From positions 1,105,001 to 1,169,000 of the forward strand of contig NZ_PPPD01000001.1 in NCBI RefSeq assembly GCF_002901445.1: a stretch of 64,000 bases of DNA. The letters are read 5' to 3'. Positions 18,835-31,210 of this stretch are shown here, piece by piece; the stretch's first letter is position 1, and each line of letters opens with the position of its first letter. The notes under the pieces were generated by a model. That model searched no databases. It was given only the letters and a program-made list of their open reading frames with translations, and was not told the DNA's origin. The stretch is from Deinococcus koreensis. GTDB taxonomy: Bacteria; Deinococcota; Deinococci; Deinococcales; Deinococcaceae. A program made the position numbers and the translations under genes.

Positions 18835-19257
18835 ATGACCACCGACAACCTCTCCCACGTCCCCGTGACCGAGTGGGCGCCGCTGGTGCCCGAGCTGACC
18901 GTGAGCGACCTGGCACGGTCGCTGGACATCTACACGCGCCTGTTCGGCTTCACGCTGAACTACACCCGCCCCGGCTTCGCGTACCTGAGCCTGGGGCGCG
19001 TGCAATGGATGCTGGAACAGGCGCAGGCGGACGGGGGCTGGCAGACCGGGCCACTGGAACGACCCTTTGGGCGTGGCATCAACTTCCAGATGGTCGTGCC
19101 CGACCTCGACGCGCTGCATGACCGGCTGGTGGACGCGGGATACAGGCTCTTCCGACCGCTCAGTTCGGAAACCTATATGGAGGGCGACACGCCGCACACG
19201 CAGCGGCAGGTGCTGGTGCAGGATCCGGACGGCTACCTGCTGCGGTTCACGGACTGA
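18835..19257 (+). CDS. VOC-superfamily (glyoxalase/bleomycin-resistance-like) protein
   Basis: A 140-residue protein with two beta-alpha-beta-beta-beta modules: VPELTVSDLARSLDIYTRLFGF and INFQMVVPDLDALHDRLVDAGYRLFRP, ending QVLVQDPDGYLLRF. Such proteins bind antibiotics like bleomycin or catalyse metal-dependent reactions on small electrophiles. The metal ligands are not fully diagnostic, so binding protein versus enzyme is open. TAGCCT ends five bases before the ATG, implying a leaderless message. Its last 11 bases overlap the convergent neighbour. Confidence 0.85.
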   Translation: MTTDNLSHVPVTEWAPLVPELTVSDLARSLDIYTRLFGFTLNYTRPGFAYLSLGRVQWMLEQAQADGGWQTGPLERPFGRGINFQMVVPDLDALHDRLVDAGYRLFRPLSSETYMEGDTPHTQRQVLVQDPDGYLLRFTD

Positions 19258-19738
19258 CGCGCTGCTCCCCCACCAGGCGGCCCAGCCGCTCCAGACGGTC
19301 TCGCAGGCTGAGGATGTAGACCGCCGGGGGCACCTCCTCGCCCAGCGTCCAGGCACGCACGTCGCGCCGCCCGGCGACCTCCAGCAGCCGGTCGAGCACC
19401 CGCAGGGTCATGGCGCGGCCCTCGCGGTACTCGGCCAGCAGGTCGTCCAGCGTCATCTCGGCCAGCGCCCTCGTCTTGCGGATGGGCAGGTCGTCGATGT
19501 CAGCGCCCAGGCCGATCCGCATCTCCATCTGCGCCTTGCGCTCCATGCCGATGGCCCCGCGCAGGATCTCCTCGGCCCCGGCAGCCCAGCCCTGAGGAGC
19601 AAGCAGGGCGAAATGTCCGGCACTCAGGGTCTCCAGCGAGAGCCGGACGGCCTGGGGGGTGGTCGTCTGCGCTTCCTCGCGCAGCCGGTCGAGCGGGTGG
19701 GGATCGGGGGCGGTCATCAGGCCCTGAGTCTGCCGCAT
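19247..19738 (-). CDS. Hypothetical all-helical protein, possibly DinB-like
   Basis: A 163-residue cytoplasmic protein rich in helix (LDRLREEAQTTTPQAVRL, EMTLDDLLAEYREGRAMTLR). The latter segment resembles the second helix of DinB/YfiT four-helix-bundle proteins, but the three metal-binding histidines of that family are not apparent. A start at 19717 (MTAPDPHPLDRL) is an alternative. I would call it uncharacterised. It overlaps the end of the VOC gene by 11 bases. Confidence 0.6.
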   Translation of the reverse strand: MRQTQGLMTAPDPHPLDRLREEAQTTTPQAVRLSLETLSAGHFALLAPQGWAAGAEEILRGAIGMERKAQMEMRIGLGADIDDLPIRKTRALAEMTLDDLLAEYREGRAMTLRVLDRLLEVAGRRDVRAWTLGEEVPPAVYILSLRDRLERLGRLVGEQRVSP

Positions 19739-19796
19739 CCGGCCCGTAGGTGCTTTAGCCGATGTCGGCTGTGAAGGCTGACATTAGGCTCCAGAC

Positions 19797-20540
19797 GTGG
19801 ACTTCCTGGAATTCTTTGCGATCGTCGAGCGTGACCGCGACCTGCTCAACCCGTTCAGCCCGGAGAAGCTGGAGCGGATAGCGGGGTATGCAGATCTACA
19901 GGATGGCCTGCGGGTGCTGGATATAGGCAGCGGCAAGGGGGCGATGCTGCGCGCCTGGGCGGGCCGCTGGGCGATCACTGGGACGGGGCTGGAATTGAAC
20001 CCGGCCTTTGTGCAGGAGGCGCGCGAGCGTGCTCAAAGGGAGGGTGTCGCAGACCGCCTGACCTTCGTGCCGGGCCGGGCGCTGGACTTCATTCCAGACC
20101 CGGCTGGCTACGACGTGGCGACATGCCTCGGCGCGACATTTGCGCTCGGCGGTTTCACCGAGTCTCTGGCGTGGATGCGCCCTCTGGTGCGGCCCGGTGG
20201 CGTCTTGATCGTGGGTGACGTGTTTCTGGGCCAAGCGGCCAGCCCAGATGAACTGGAACGCGAGGGCTGGAAAGAGTTACTCACCGTGGCGGAGCGCCAT
20301 GCACAGATCGGGGCGGCGGGGCTGGAGGTGGTGGGTTTCGCGGCGTCCAGCATGGACGACTGGGATCACTACTCCAGCCTGATGTGGGCGGCTGTGGACG
20401 ACTGGGCTGCCCAGTTCCCGGAGCACCCAGACCGCACGGAGGTGCTGGAACAGGTGCGGGCAGGCCAGGAGCGCTATTTCCGTTTCGAGCGGGCACACCT
20501 GGCCTGGGGCGTGTGGGTGACCCGACCCGCGACACCCTGA
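19797..20540 (+). CDS. SAM-dependent methyltransferase
   Basis: A 247-residue class I methyltransferase. Motif I is [12 protein letters not shown] (about 40-51), followed by the acidic loop GLELNPAFV and motif IV in a [15 protein letters not shown] segment. The substrate is not evident; the [11 protein letters not shown] segment resembles small-molecule methyltransferases. Start is GTG at 19797, six bases after a TAGGCT -10 box, a leaderless arrangement. Codon use is slightly less GC-rich than the neighbours, which may hint at a more recent arrival. Confidence 0.85.
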   Translation: MDFLEFFAIVERDRDLLNPFSPEKLERIAGYADLQDGLRVLDIGSGKGAMLRAWAGRWAITGTGLELNPAFVQEARERAQREGVADRLTFVPGRALDFIPDPAGYDVATCLGATFALGGFTESLAWMRPLVRPGGVLIVGDVFLGQAASPDELEREGWKELLTVAERHAQIGAAGLEVVGFAASSMDDWDHYSSLMWAAVDDWAAQFPEHPDRTEVLEQVRAGQERYFRFERAHLAWGVWVTRPATP

Positions 20541-20562
20541 ACCACGTTCTATGCTGGCCGGG

Positions 20563-21051
20563 ATGCATCACACCCGCACCTGGACTGATATCTACGGCAG
20601 CGCCCGCGCGAGTTTCGAGGGCCGGGCCGGCGGGCACTCCTGGCTGGTGGCCGCGCCGCCGCAGCTGGCCGCCGCCGTCCCTGCCGCGCTGGAGGCCCTG
20701 GACGGCAAGGGCACGGTCGAGCTGCTGGTGCACGACGGCCTGACGCCCCTGCTGGCCGCCGCCCGGGAGCTGGCGCCGCGCGGGGTGCTGGTCGTGGCCG
20801 ACCGGGCGCTGAGCGGTGGCCCGGCGGTGGACGTGGCGCCCCAGACCGTGACCGACGCGGGCGGTGTGGAATACGCCGAAGGCGGCGCGTTTCCCGCCTG
20901 GGAGGGGGCCGACGCCGCCACAGGCGAGCGCGGCGAGTGCCCGGCGGCGGGCGCGGTGGCCTCGCTCGACCTGCCCGTGGTGGTCGCGGACGCGGGCGGG
21001 CTGCGGGCGGCGCTGGAAGCCTGGCTGGATCGCACGCCACACGGCCGCTGA
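20563..21051 (+). CDS. Hypothetical protein, 162 aa
   Basis: The product starts [20 protein letters not shown] and continues with short hydrophobic strands and alanine-rich helices in an alternating alpha/beta pattern ([24 protein letters not shown] removed to short motifs [10 protein letters not shown] and [10 protein letters not shown]). No family is recognised and there is no export signal. TATGCT ends seven bases before the ATG at 20563, supporting that start over an ATG four codons earlier. It sits between a methyltransferase and hemW without overlap. Confidence 0.65.
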   Translation: MHHTRTWTDIYGSARASFEGRAGGHSWLVAAPPQLAAAVPAALEALDGKGTVELLVHDGLTPLLAAARELAPRGVLVVADRALSGGPAVDVAPQTVTDAGGVEYAEGGAFPAWEGADAATGERGECPAAGAVASLDLPVVVADAGGLRAALEAWLDRTPHGR

Positions 21052-21109
21052 AGCCTCTCCGTGACCGGGGCGTCTGTCGGCCAGGGCCGGTGAGCGTAGA
21101 CTTCCGCGC

Positions 21110-22273
<1,164 letters not shown>

Positions 22274-22281
22274 ACCTGCGA

Positions 22282-22872
22282 TCAGTCGGCGGCGACCGGC
22301 ACCGACGCCTCGCGCGCCGTCTTGAGGGCCTTCGTCCACCACGCCAGTTCGTCGAGCAGGCCCTTCACGCTGGGCTGCAGGTGATCCATGTCTTCCAGCG
22401 CCTTGCCCTGCTGCCAGGCCCCGAAGAAGTCGGCGCCCTGGATGTTCACCGAGGTGCGGATGGGGGCCATCTGCAGCTCCACCGCGATCATGCGGAGCTG
22501 TTCGATGGCGCGGGCGGCGCCGACCGAGCCGTAGCCGACGAAGGCCGCCGGCTTCTTGTTCCACTCGGGATAGGCGTTGTCCATGGCGTTCTTCAGCACG
22601 GCGGTGGGCGCGTGGTTGTACTCGGCGGTGATGAACACGTAGCCGTCGAACTCGGCCACCTTCTGCTGCCAGCGGGCCACCTCCGGGTGCTGGGTGGGGG
22701 CATACGCCGCCGAGGCCACGTCGTCGAAGAAGGGCATGGGGAAATCGCGCAGATCCACGACCTCGAAGTCCAGGTCGCTGCGTTCCCGGGCGAGGGCGTA
22801 GAACCAGGTGGTCGGCTTGTCGGCGAAGCGGGTCGGGCGGGTCGAGCTGATCACGATGGCGATCTTCGGCAT
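22282..22872 (-). CDS. NADPH-dependent FMN reductase family protein
   Basis: A 196-residue flavodoxin-fold protein. The N-terminus IAIVISSTRPTRFADKP binds FMN phosphate, and FITAEYNHAPTAVLKNAMD is the family signature. It probably reduces quinones, azo compounds or free flavin using NAD(P)H, in the cytoplasm. A GGAG site lies seven bases before the ATG. It ends eight bases from the convergent hemW stop. Confidence 0.9.
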   Translation of the reverse strand: MPKIAIVISSTRPTRFADKPTTWFYALARERSDLDFEVVDLRDFPMPFFDDVASAAYAPTQHPEVARWQQKVAEFDGYVFITAEYNHAPTAVLKNAMDNAYPEWNKKPAAFVGYGSVGAARAIEQLRMIAVELQMAPIRTSVNIQGADFFGAWQQGKALEDMDHLQPSVKGLLDELAWWTKALKTAREASVPVAAD

Positions 22873-23095
22873 AGGGCTCCTGGGCCGGGGTCGACGAGAG
22901 ATGGCGGCGTGGGCGGCCGCTCCAGGCGCGAGATATTGAGGTGACCCCCGACTCTGTCCCGACGGTAGTCCCAGAGGCGACAGTTTTGTTTCTAAAGCCC
23001 TTTAGTTATTCAACATGTGGATCGATGTCGAACGGATCCGCTGCACCTCATCCCGACCTCCTGGGGACTTTCATCTGCAGGCGTCATGCTGGGGT

Positions 23096-24328
23096 ATGAC
23101 TGCTTCTGTGGGGACTCCCCAGCCGCCCGCTGTCGATCAGGCGATCCAGGCCCTCTGGCACCCGGACGCGGTGCCCGATCCCTATCCCGGCTACGAGCGG
23201 GTGCGCGCCCTGAGTACGGGCGGCGTCCTGCCGGTGACCTACCCGGACTGGCGGGGGGTGTTCCTGACAGGCCACGCGGCCTGCAGCGCCGTGCTGCGCT
23301 CCCCGGCGGCGCTCAGCGGGGGCGGGATGCCCGCCGAGGCCACCTCGGACGGCGCGCGGCTGGTTCAGTCGATGATGCTGTTCCACAACGGCCTCTCGCA
23401 CCAGCGGCTGCGCGGGCTGGTGCAGGCGGCCTTCACGCCCCGGGTGGTGGAGGAACAGCGCGAACTGGTGCGGACGTTGCTGGGCACGCTGCTGGACGAA
23501 CTGGCCGCCCAGGACGGCGGGGACATCGTGGCGGGGCTGTCGAACCCCCTGCCGGCGCGCGTGATCATGGGGATGCTGGGCCTGAGCGGCGAGGACGAGG
23601 CCCGCTTCGTGCGCTGGTCGCAGAGCGTGGCCGAACTGCTGGCCGGCGCGGGTCAGTCCCCGGAGCTGCTCGCCCGCATCGACGCCGACGCCCGCGAGAT
23701 GAGGGCCTTTTTCCAGGGTCTGGCCGAGGAGCTGCGCGCCCGCCCCCAGCCCGGCCTGCTGAGCGCGATGGCCGCCGCCCAGGACGGCGGCGAACGCCTG
23801 AGCGGCGACGAGCTGCTCTCGAACGCGGTGCTGCTCCTCACCGCCGGGCACGAGACGACCAGCAACCTGATTCCCGGCGGCCTGCTGGAGCTGTCGCGTC
23901 AGCCGGAGGCGTGGGCGGCGCTGGTGGAGAACCCGAGGCATCCGGGCGTGGCCGACGAGCTGCTGCGCGTGGTCTCGCCCGTCCAGTTCGATGGCCGGAT
24001 GGTGAGTGCCGACCTGCCCATCGGTGAACAGACGGTGCGGGCCGGCACCTTCGCCCAGCTCATGCTGGGGGCGGCGAACCGCGATCCGGGGGTGTTCGCC
24101 GACCCAGACCGCATCGACTGGGAACGCCCCAACAGCGCGAAGCATCTGGCCTTCGCCGCCGGGCCGCACTACTGCCTGGGCGCCAGCCTGGCGCGGCTGG
24201 AGATCAGCGAGACCTTCGCCGCGCTGGCCTCGCGGTTTCCTGGGCTGAAGGTCACGGACACGCGGCCGCCCTTCAAGGCCAACCCGGTGCTGCGCGGGGT
24301 CAGTCGGCTGGATGTGGCGCTGGGCTGA
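23096..24328 (+). CDS. Cytochrome P450
   Basis: A 410-residue soluble bacterial P450. The I-helix oxygen-activation motif is LLTAGHETTSN, the K-helix ExxR is ELLRVV, and the heme-binding loop is FAAGPHYCLG with the cysteine ligand near residue 360. The electron donors are not encoded nearby. D. radiodurans has a carotenoid-modifying P450 (CYP287A1), but I cannot say this is its counterpart. I chose ATG 23096; an in-frame ATG at 23015 would add 27 residues unlike a P450 N-terminus. The last 29 bases overlap the convergent esterase gene. Confidence 0.9.
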   Translation: MTASVGTPQPPAVDQAIQALWHPDAVPDPYPGYERVRALSTGGVLPVTYPDWRGVFLTGHAACSAVLRSPAALSGGGMPAEATSDGARLVQSMMLFHNGLSHQRLRGLVQAAFTPRVVEEQRELVRTLLGTLLDELAAQDGGDIVAGLSNPLPARVIMGMLGLSGEDEARFVRWSQSVAELLAGAGQSPELLARIDADAREMRAFFQGLAEELRARPQPGLLSAMAAAQDGGERLSGDELLSNAVLLLTAGHETTSNLIPGGLLELSRQPEAWAALVENPRHPGVADELLRVVSPVQFDGRMVSADLPIGEQTVRAGTFAQLMLGAANRDPGVFADPDRIDWERPNSAKHLAFAAGPHYCLGASLARLEISETFAALASRFPGLKVTDTRPPFKANPVLRGVSRLDVALG

Positions 24329-25421
24329 GTCCGGCCTCTCCCAGGCCCTCCAGCCACCACATCAGGAAGTCCGGGAAGCGCGCCCGCCACGCGGCCTCGT
24401 CGTGCCAGTGGCCTGGCGCGATGGTCAATTTCACCTCACGGACTTTCGGACGCAGGCGGGCCGCGAGGTCGTGGGTGATCGCCACGGTCTCAGCGGCCCC
24501 GGCCAGGCTGTCGCCCTCGTGGTCGCCCATGTCGAGCCAGACGCGGGTTCCCTGCGCGCTCCGGGACTCCATCCAGCGCAGCAGTTCGAAGTCGGCAGGA
24601 AAGATGGCGGGGCTGAACACGCCCAGCGTACCGTACTCGCCAGGGTCGCGCAGGCCGGCGTAGAGGGTGATCAGGCCGCCGAAGGAGGAACCGGCCAGGG
24701 CGGTTCGTGACGGGGAGAGCGGGCCGAAGCGCTGGAACAGGGCTGGTTTCAGGCTTTCAAGAATCCAGTCCAGGTACTCGTCGGCGCCGGGGTCGAAATC
24801 GTTCAGGTCGAAGGCGAAGGGCACGTAGCGGCGGCTGCGCTGCTCGTTCACGCTCAGGGCGGCGATCAGGCAGGGGTGGCCCTGATCGGCCAGCCTGGAG
24901 GCCGCGCCGGCCGCGTCCCAGCTCTCTCCGGCGAAGGTGGGCGCCTCGTCGAAGACGTTGTGGCCGTCGTGCAGGATCAGCCGGGGCAGCCCGGACGGGG
25001 CGGCACCCTGCGGCCACCACAGCCGCACCTCCTGCTCGCCCCAGGGGGCCGGCAGCGTCAGGGTCTCACGGGGCGGGGCGCTGCGCCGGGGACGGCCCTG
25101 GCCCCGCCGCTCGTCCTGCCAGCCGGCCAGTTCCAGCGTCAGTTCCGTGTCGCCCCGGATCACCGCCTGGTGCGCGGGGGCGCGGCCTCCCCACCGGTCA
25201 CCCTCCTCCACGACCCGCCCATCCGGCTCCAACACGCGCACCTTCACCCCCAGCAGCGCGCCGTCGGGGAGTTCGGCGTCCAGCACGGCGCCCGGCCCCT
25301 GGAGCCGGAACGTCCAGCCGGCCGGGTCGCCGCTCCACCCCCGGTGGTCGCCGGTCAGGAACAGCGTGCCGGGGGGCGTGTGGGGCGGCCGCTCAGGGAT
25401 CACGAACCGGACATGTGGCAT
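24300..25421 (-). CDS. Alpha/beta-hydrolase esterase (EsteraseD/Fes-like)
   Basis: A 373-residue protein. The first 110 residues form a beta-rich domain like the carbohydrate-binding-like domain found before IroE/Fes esterases. The catalytic domain follows with nucleophile GSSFGG, an oxyanion region (ILHDGHNVFDE) and a late histidine in APGHWHDEAAW. It is a cytoplasmic ester hydrolase by the lack of a signal peptide; substrate unknown, with siderophore or feruloyl-type esters as options. It overlaps the P450 gene tail-to-tail. Confidence 0.82.
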   Translation of the reverse strand: MPHVRFVIPERPPHTPPGTLFLTGDHRGWSGDPAGWTFRLQGPGAVLDAELPDGALLGVKVRVLEPDGRVVEEGDRWGGRAPAHQAVIRGDTELTLELAGWQDERRGQGRPRRSAPPRETLTLPAPWGEQEVRLWWPQGAAPSGLPRLILHDGHNVFDEAPTFAGESWDAAGAASRLADQGHPCLIAALSVNEQRSRRYVPFAFDLNDFDPGADEYLDWILESLKPALFQRFGPLSPSRTALAGSSFGGLITLYAGLRDPGEYGTLGVFSPAIFPADFELLRWMESRSAQGTRVWLDMGDHEGDSLAGAAETVAITHDLAARLRPKVREVKLTIAPGHWHDEAAWRARFPDFLMWWLEGLGEAGLSPAPHPAD

Positions 25422-25570
25422 ACCGGCAGTGTGTCAGACGCGACCCCCGCCTGGGCGCGAGGTCAGTGAACATTCCGTCAGGTTGCGTGAGGTCTCTGTC
25501 AGGCCATCAGGCGTACACTTTCAGCGTGATCAACGGGTTGTAGGCCGTTTGGCGGACACCGAGAACTTGC

Positions 25571-25609
25571 TTGCCTCGCTCCACTAAACTTGATATACTC
25601 GCACTCAAG
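25571..25609 (+). promoter_or_regulatory. lon promoter overlapped by an HspR (HAIR) operator
   Basis: TTGCCT (25571-25576) and TATACT (25594-25599) are 17 bases apart. Across the -10 lies CTTGATA, seven bases, ACTCAAG (25589-25609), matching the HAIR consensus CTTGAGT-N7-ACTCAAG with two mismatches in one arm. HspR bound here would block RNA polymerase, so lon should be induced by heat shock or unfolded protein. The leader is about 90 bases. Confidence 0.75.
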
Positions 25610-25697
25610 TTCTCCGGTAAAGCGCTTCGCTATTTAAAGCAGAACTGCTCCACCGGAAACCCGACCAGAGTTCCATCTGGGCGAAAGGAGTCCCGCG

Positions 25698-28151
<2,454 letters not shown>

Positions 28152-28167
28152 ACCCAATCGTTCCTGA

Positions 28168-28193
28168 ACCCCCGCCCCTGTGGTGGGGGTTTT
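28168..28193 (+). terminator. Rho-independent terminator of lon
   Basis: ACCCCCGCC and GGTGGGGGT pair (one G-T) around a five-base loop, followed by TTTT. It starts 17 bases after the lon stop codon. Confidence 0.8.
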
Positions 28194-28228
28194 CGTTGTA
28201 CGCCCACCAGGCCGCTATCCTGTACGCC

Positions 28229-28756
28229 ATGAGCGGGCCGCTGACCTTTCTCGTCGCCAGTCCCCACCTGCAGGGCGGGGTCTTCGGCGGCACCGTGATC
28301 CTGCTGCTGGAACACGACACGCGCGGCGCCATGGGCCTGATCGTGAACGCGCCCCTGCCCCAGACCGTCTCGGAGCTGATGGCCGAGGCCGAGGGCCAGG
28401 ATCAGCCCGGCTGGCTGGGCGGCCCGGTCGACCCCACGCTGGGCTGGTGCCTGTACCGCGAGCCCACCGGCCTGGACGGCGAGGTGCATCTGGTGGACGG
28501 CTTGAACGTGAGCAGTTCGCTGGAGGTGCTGCGCGCCGTGATGAGCAGCGGCCAGCGATACATGCTGGTTCTCGGCTACGCGGGCTGGGCCGCGGGCCAG
28601 CTGGCCGACGAGGCCCGCGAGGGCGCCTGGGTCTGGGTCGAGCAGGACACCCCCGATCTGCTGTGGGACGTGCCCCCGGAGCAGCAGTGGGCCGAGGCCC
28701 TGCGTCGCCTGGGCGTGACGCCGGGGACGATCATGCCGGGAGGGGCGCAGGCGTGA
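28229..28756 (+). CDS. YqgE/AlgH family protein
   Basis: A 175-residue protein of the UPF0301 family. Conserved features are the N-terminal FLVASPHLQGGVFGGTVILL, HDTRGAMGLIVN and GGPVDPTLGW. There is no signal peptide or catalytic motif; the family function is unsettled despite the AlgH name from Pseudomonas. TATCCT ends seven bases before the ATG at 28229, giving a leaderless mRNA and ruling out the ATG 11 codons upstream. Confidence 0.9.
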   Translation: MSGPLTFLVASPHLQGGVFGGTVILLLEHDTRGAMGLIVNAPLPQTVSELMAEAEGQDQPGWLGGPVDPTLGWCLYREPTGLDGEVHLVDGLNVSSSLEVLRAVMSSGQRYMLVLGYAGWAAGQLADEAREGAWVWVEQDTPDLLWDVPPEQQWAEALRRLGVTPGTIMPGGAQA

Positions 28757-28777
28757 GGAGCGGTGACGCTGCGGGCT

Positions 28778-28897
28778 AACCCCTCAGTCACCTTCGGTGC
28801 CAGCTCCCCTGGGGGGGAGCCAAGTAAACACCTTGCCTCCCCTTGAGGGGAGGTGCCCCGGAGGGGCGGACTCGCAGAGCTGCGAAGCAGAGGGGTT
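28778..28897. repeat. 120-bp multi-hairpin intergenic element
   Basis: AACCCCTC (28778-28785) and GAGGGGTT (28890-28897) are perfect terminal inverted repeats. Between them lie successive hairpins: GTCACC/GGTGCC, AGCTCCCC/GGGGGAGCC, CCTCCCC/GGGGAGG, GCCCC/GGGGC and TCGCAG/CTGCGA. It has no coding capacity. The build is that of a miniature, palindrome-rich mobile repeat. It separates the AlgH-like gene from the convergent end of the ebo-like operon. Confidence 0.8.
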
Positions 28898-28914
28898 CAC
28901 CCACAGCTCAACCG

Positions 28915-30342
28915 TCACCCCGCCGCTACCACTTCCCTCTCCCCCACCCCCAGGTGCGCCAGGATCACGCCGTACACATCGGTGGCGACCAGCGGGCGCT
29001 GGGGCAGCAGCTCGGGGCGGTTCGTGATCAGCAGCGGGCCGGCGGCAGGCGTCCCCGTGACCCGGCCGTGCGAGCCGCGCACCAGCGTGGCGTCGAAGCC
29101 GATCACGTCCAGCAGGTAGCGGAAGCCCAGCTTCTTCTTCAGCAGGGCCACGCCCGCCTTGAGCTTGGCGGGGCTGTGCGGGTCGAGGAACAGCTCCACC
29201 GGGTCGTAGCCGGGCTTGCGGTGGATGTCCACGGTGCGGGCGTAGTCGGGGGCGCGGGCGTCGTCGAGCCAGTAGTAGTAGGTGAACCACGCGCCGGCCT
29301 CGGCCACGACCACGAAGTCTCCGGCGCGCTCGTGCCCCAGGTGGTGGCGGCGTTTGCCCTCCTCGTCCAGCACCTCGGCCACGCCGGGCAGGGCTTCCAG
29401 CAGGGCGCGCACCTCGTCGCGGCGGGCGGGGTCGTTCACGTACACGTGCGCGACCTGATGGTCGGCCACGGCGAAGGCGGCGCTCACGCCAGCGTCCAGC
29501 TGTTCGCGGCCCAGTTCGTCGCGCACGGCGATCAGGCCCGCCTCGCGCAGGGCGCGGTTGATGTGGACGGGCCGCCACGCGCGCTCGATGCCGTATTCGG
29601 ACACCACCATGACCTGCACGCCCCGCCGCTCGTAGTGGTCGATCAGGTCGCCCGCCACGCGGTCGATGTCGGCCAGCTCGGTCGCCAGCGCCTCCGGGTT
29701 GGGGCCGTGCTGCTGCAGGCCGTAGTCCAGGTGCGGCAGGTAGACCAGATTCAGGGTCGGCGCGTACGTCTCGTCGATGTGCTGCGCGGCCCTGGCGATC
29801 CAGGCGCTGGACGTGATGTTGGCGTTCGGGCCCCAGTAGCTGAACAGCGGGAAGGTGCCCAGCTTCTGCTGCAGTTCGTCGCGCAGCTCGTAGGGCTGGG
29901 TGTAGCAGTCGGGCAGCTTGCGGCCGTCGGCGGGGTACATCGGGCGCGGGGTGACGGTGTAATCGGCGCTGGAATACATCGCGTACCACCAGCAGATGTT
30001 CGCCACGGTAAAGCTGGGATCGTGCGCCCGCAGCGCGTCCCACAGCTTGGGGCTCTGGATGAGGTGGTTCGACTGGCGCCAGAATTTGATCTCGCACTCG
30101 TCGCGGAAGTACCAGCCGTTGCCCACGACGCCGTGCTCGCTGGGCCACCGGCCGGTCAGGTAGGTGGCCTGCACCGAGCAGGTCACGGCGGGCAGCATGG
30201 CTTCCACGGGCGAGACCTGTCCGCGCGTGGCGAAGGCCTGCAGCCTCGGCAGGTGCGGCAGCAGGGCGGGCGTCAGGCCGACGATGTTCAGCACGGCGAG
30301 GCGGCGGGGTTCGGGATGGGTGGAGAGAGAAGGATGGGTCAT
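28915..30342 (-). CDS. Alkaline phosphatase-superfamily protein, EboF-like
   Basis: A 475-residue type I phosphodiesterase/nucleotide pyrophosphatase family protein. The N-terminal LAVLNIVGLTPALLP, the nucleophile segment AMLPAVTCSVQATYLTG (Thr in place of the usual Ser/Thr), VYLPHLDYGLQQHG and MVVSEYGIE supply metal ligands. No signal peptide is present. It is the last gene of the six-gene operon, one base after the UbiA gene. In ebo clusters this member is EboF. The natural substrate is unknown; a phosphodiester or phosphorylated sugar adduct made by the other enzymes is plausible. Confidence 0.85.
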   Translation of the reverse strand: MTHPSLSTHPEPRRLAVLNIVGLTPALLPHLPRLQAFATRGQVSPVEAMLPAVTCSVQATYLTGRWPSEHGVVGNGWYFRDECEIKFWRQSNHLIQSPKLWDALRAHDPSFTVANICWWYAMYSSADYTVTPRPMYPADGRKLPDCYTQPYELRDELQQKLGTFPLFSYWGPNANITSSAWIARAAQHIDETYAPTLNLVYLPHLDYGLQQHGPNPEALATELADIDRVAGDLIDHYERRGVQVMVVSEYGIERAWRPVHINRALREAGLIAVRDELGREQLDAGVSAAFAVADHQVAHVYVNDPARRDEVRALLEALPGVAEVLDEEGKRRHHLGHERAGDFVVVAEAGAWFTYYYWLDDARAPDYARTVDIHRKPGYDPVELFLDPHSPAKLKAGVALLKKKLGFRYLLDVIGFDATLVRGSHGRVTGTPAAGPLLITNRPELLPQRPLVATDVYGVILAHLGVGEREVVAAG

Positions 30343-30343
30343 G

Positions 30344-31210
30344 TCAGGTTCCTTTGATGTGCCGCTGCCACCACAGGGTCAGCAGGAAGGCGGCGAGGGC
30401 CACGGGCAGCCAGGCCCAGGCACCCACGGAGGCGAGCACCACGGCGTCCAGCAGACACACGCCGGCGATCAGGCGTCCGATGGCGGCGCCGACGTTGCGC
30501 TGTTTGCCGTACACGAAGCTCAGACAGCGGGCGATCCAGGCGGCCAGCCCCAGGGCGATCAGGCCAACCGGCCAGGAAAAGGCGCCCACCAGCGCGTACA
30601 CGACCGGCGCCGCCATCAGGGCGACCGGCCAGTAGCGGGCCATGCCGGGGCGGTTTTCGGTCTTGGCGAGGTAGGTCAGGCCGATGATGTAGGCGGCCAG
30701 CAGCCCCGCCCAGACGGTCAGGGCTGAACCGGGCGCAGATGTGAAAGTCAGCGCCGCCGTGACATAGACCAGCGCGCGGGTGGCGGCCATGATGACCGGG
30801 CTCAGCGGGTTGGTCTTGTGCCAGGCGTCGTACAGGACGATCAGTGCGGCCAGCACGAGGCCGCTGATAAAGGCGCCGCCCCCGGCCAGGGCCAGCAGCA
30901 CGCCGCCCACGCCGAACAGCGCCGCCGTGACCACCCAGGCCTCGTTCACCGGGATCAGGCCCGAGGGCAGCGGGCGTTCGGGGCGCTCGCGGCGGTCGAG
31001 GTTCAGGTCGAGCAGGTCGTTCAGATACATGCCGGCGGTGTAGAACAGCACCATCGCCACGGCGACCAGCCCCATCCGGAGGCCGCCGCCACCGACCAGG
31101 GCGGCGCCCGCCAGCACGTTGGTCAGCACTGTGGGGGAGTTGGAGATGCGGGCCAGCGAGAGGTGCCCCCGCCAGCGGGGAGCGGACGTCCGCACGGCGC
31201 TAGAGGACAT
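30344..31210 (-). CDS. UbiA-family prenyltransferase, EboC-like
   Basis: A 288-residue membrane protein with about nine helices. The first aspartate-rich motif is [21 protein letters not shown]; the second is shortened to [14 protein letters not shown], as in the EboC branch rather than ubiquinone or menaquinone enzymes. It would prenylate an aromatic or cyclic sugar-like acceptor at the membrane. It overlaps the upstream EboE-like gene by 11 bases and is followed by the EboF-like gene after one base. Confidence 0.88.
   Translation of the reverse strand: MSSSAVRTSAPRWRGHLSLARISNSPTVLTNVLAGAALVGGGGLRMGLVAVAMVLFYTAGMYLNDLLDLNLDRRERPERPLPSGLIPVNEAWVVTAALFGVGGVLLALAGGGAFISGLVLAALIVLYDAWHKTNPLSPVIMAATRALVYVTAALTFTSAPGSALTVWAGLLAAYIIGLTYLAKTENRPGMARYWPVALMAAPVVYALVGAFSWPVGLIALGLAAWIARCLSFVYGKQRNVGAAIGRLIAGVCLLDAVVLASVGAWAWLPVALAAFLLTLWWQRHIKGT

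Noticed and set aside
23015..23095. Upstream in-frame ATG for the P450
   Set aside because: The added 27 residues are unlike P450 N-termini and lack a ribosome site; ATG 23096 is more plausible.
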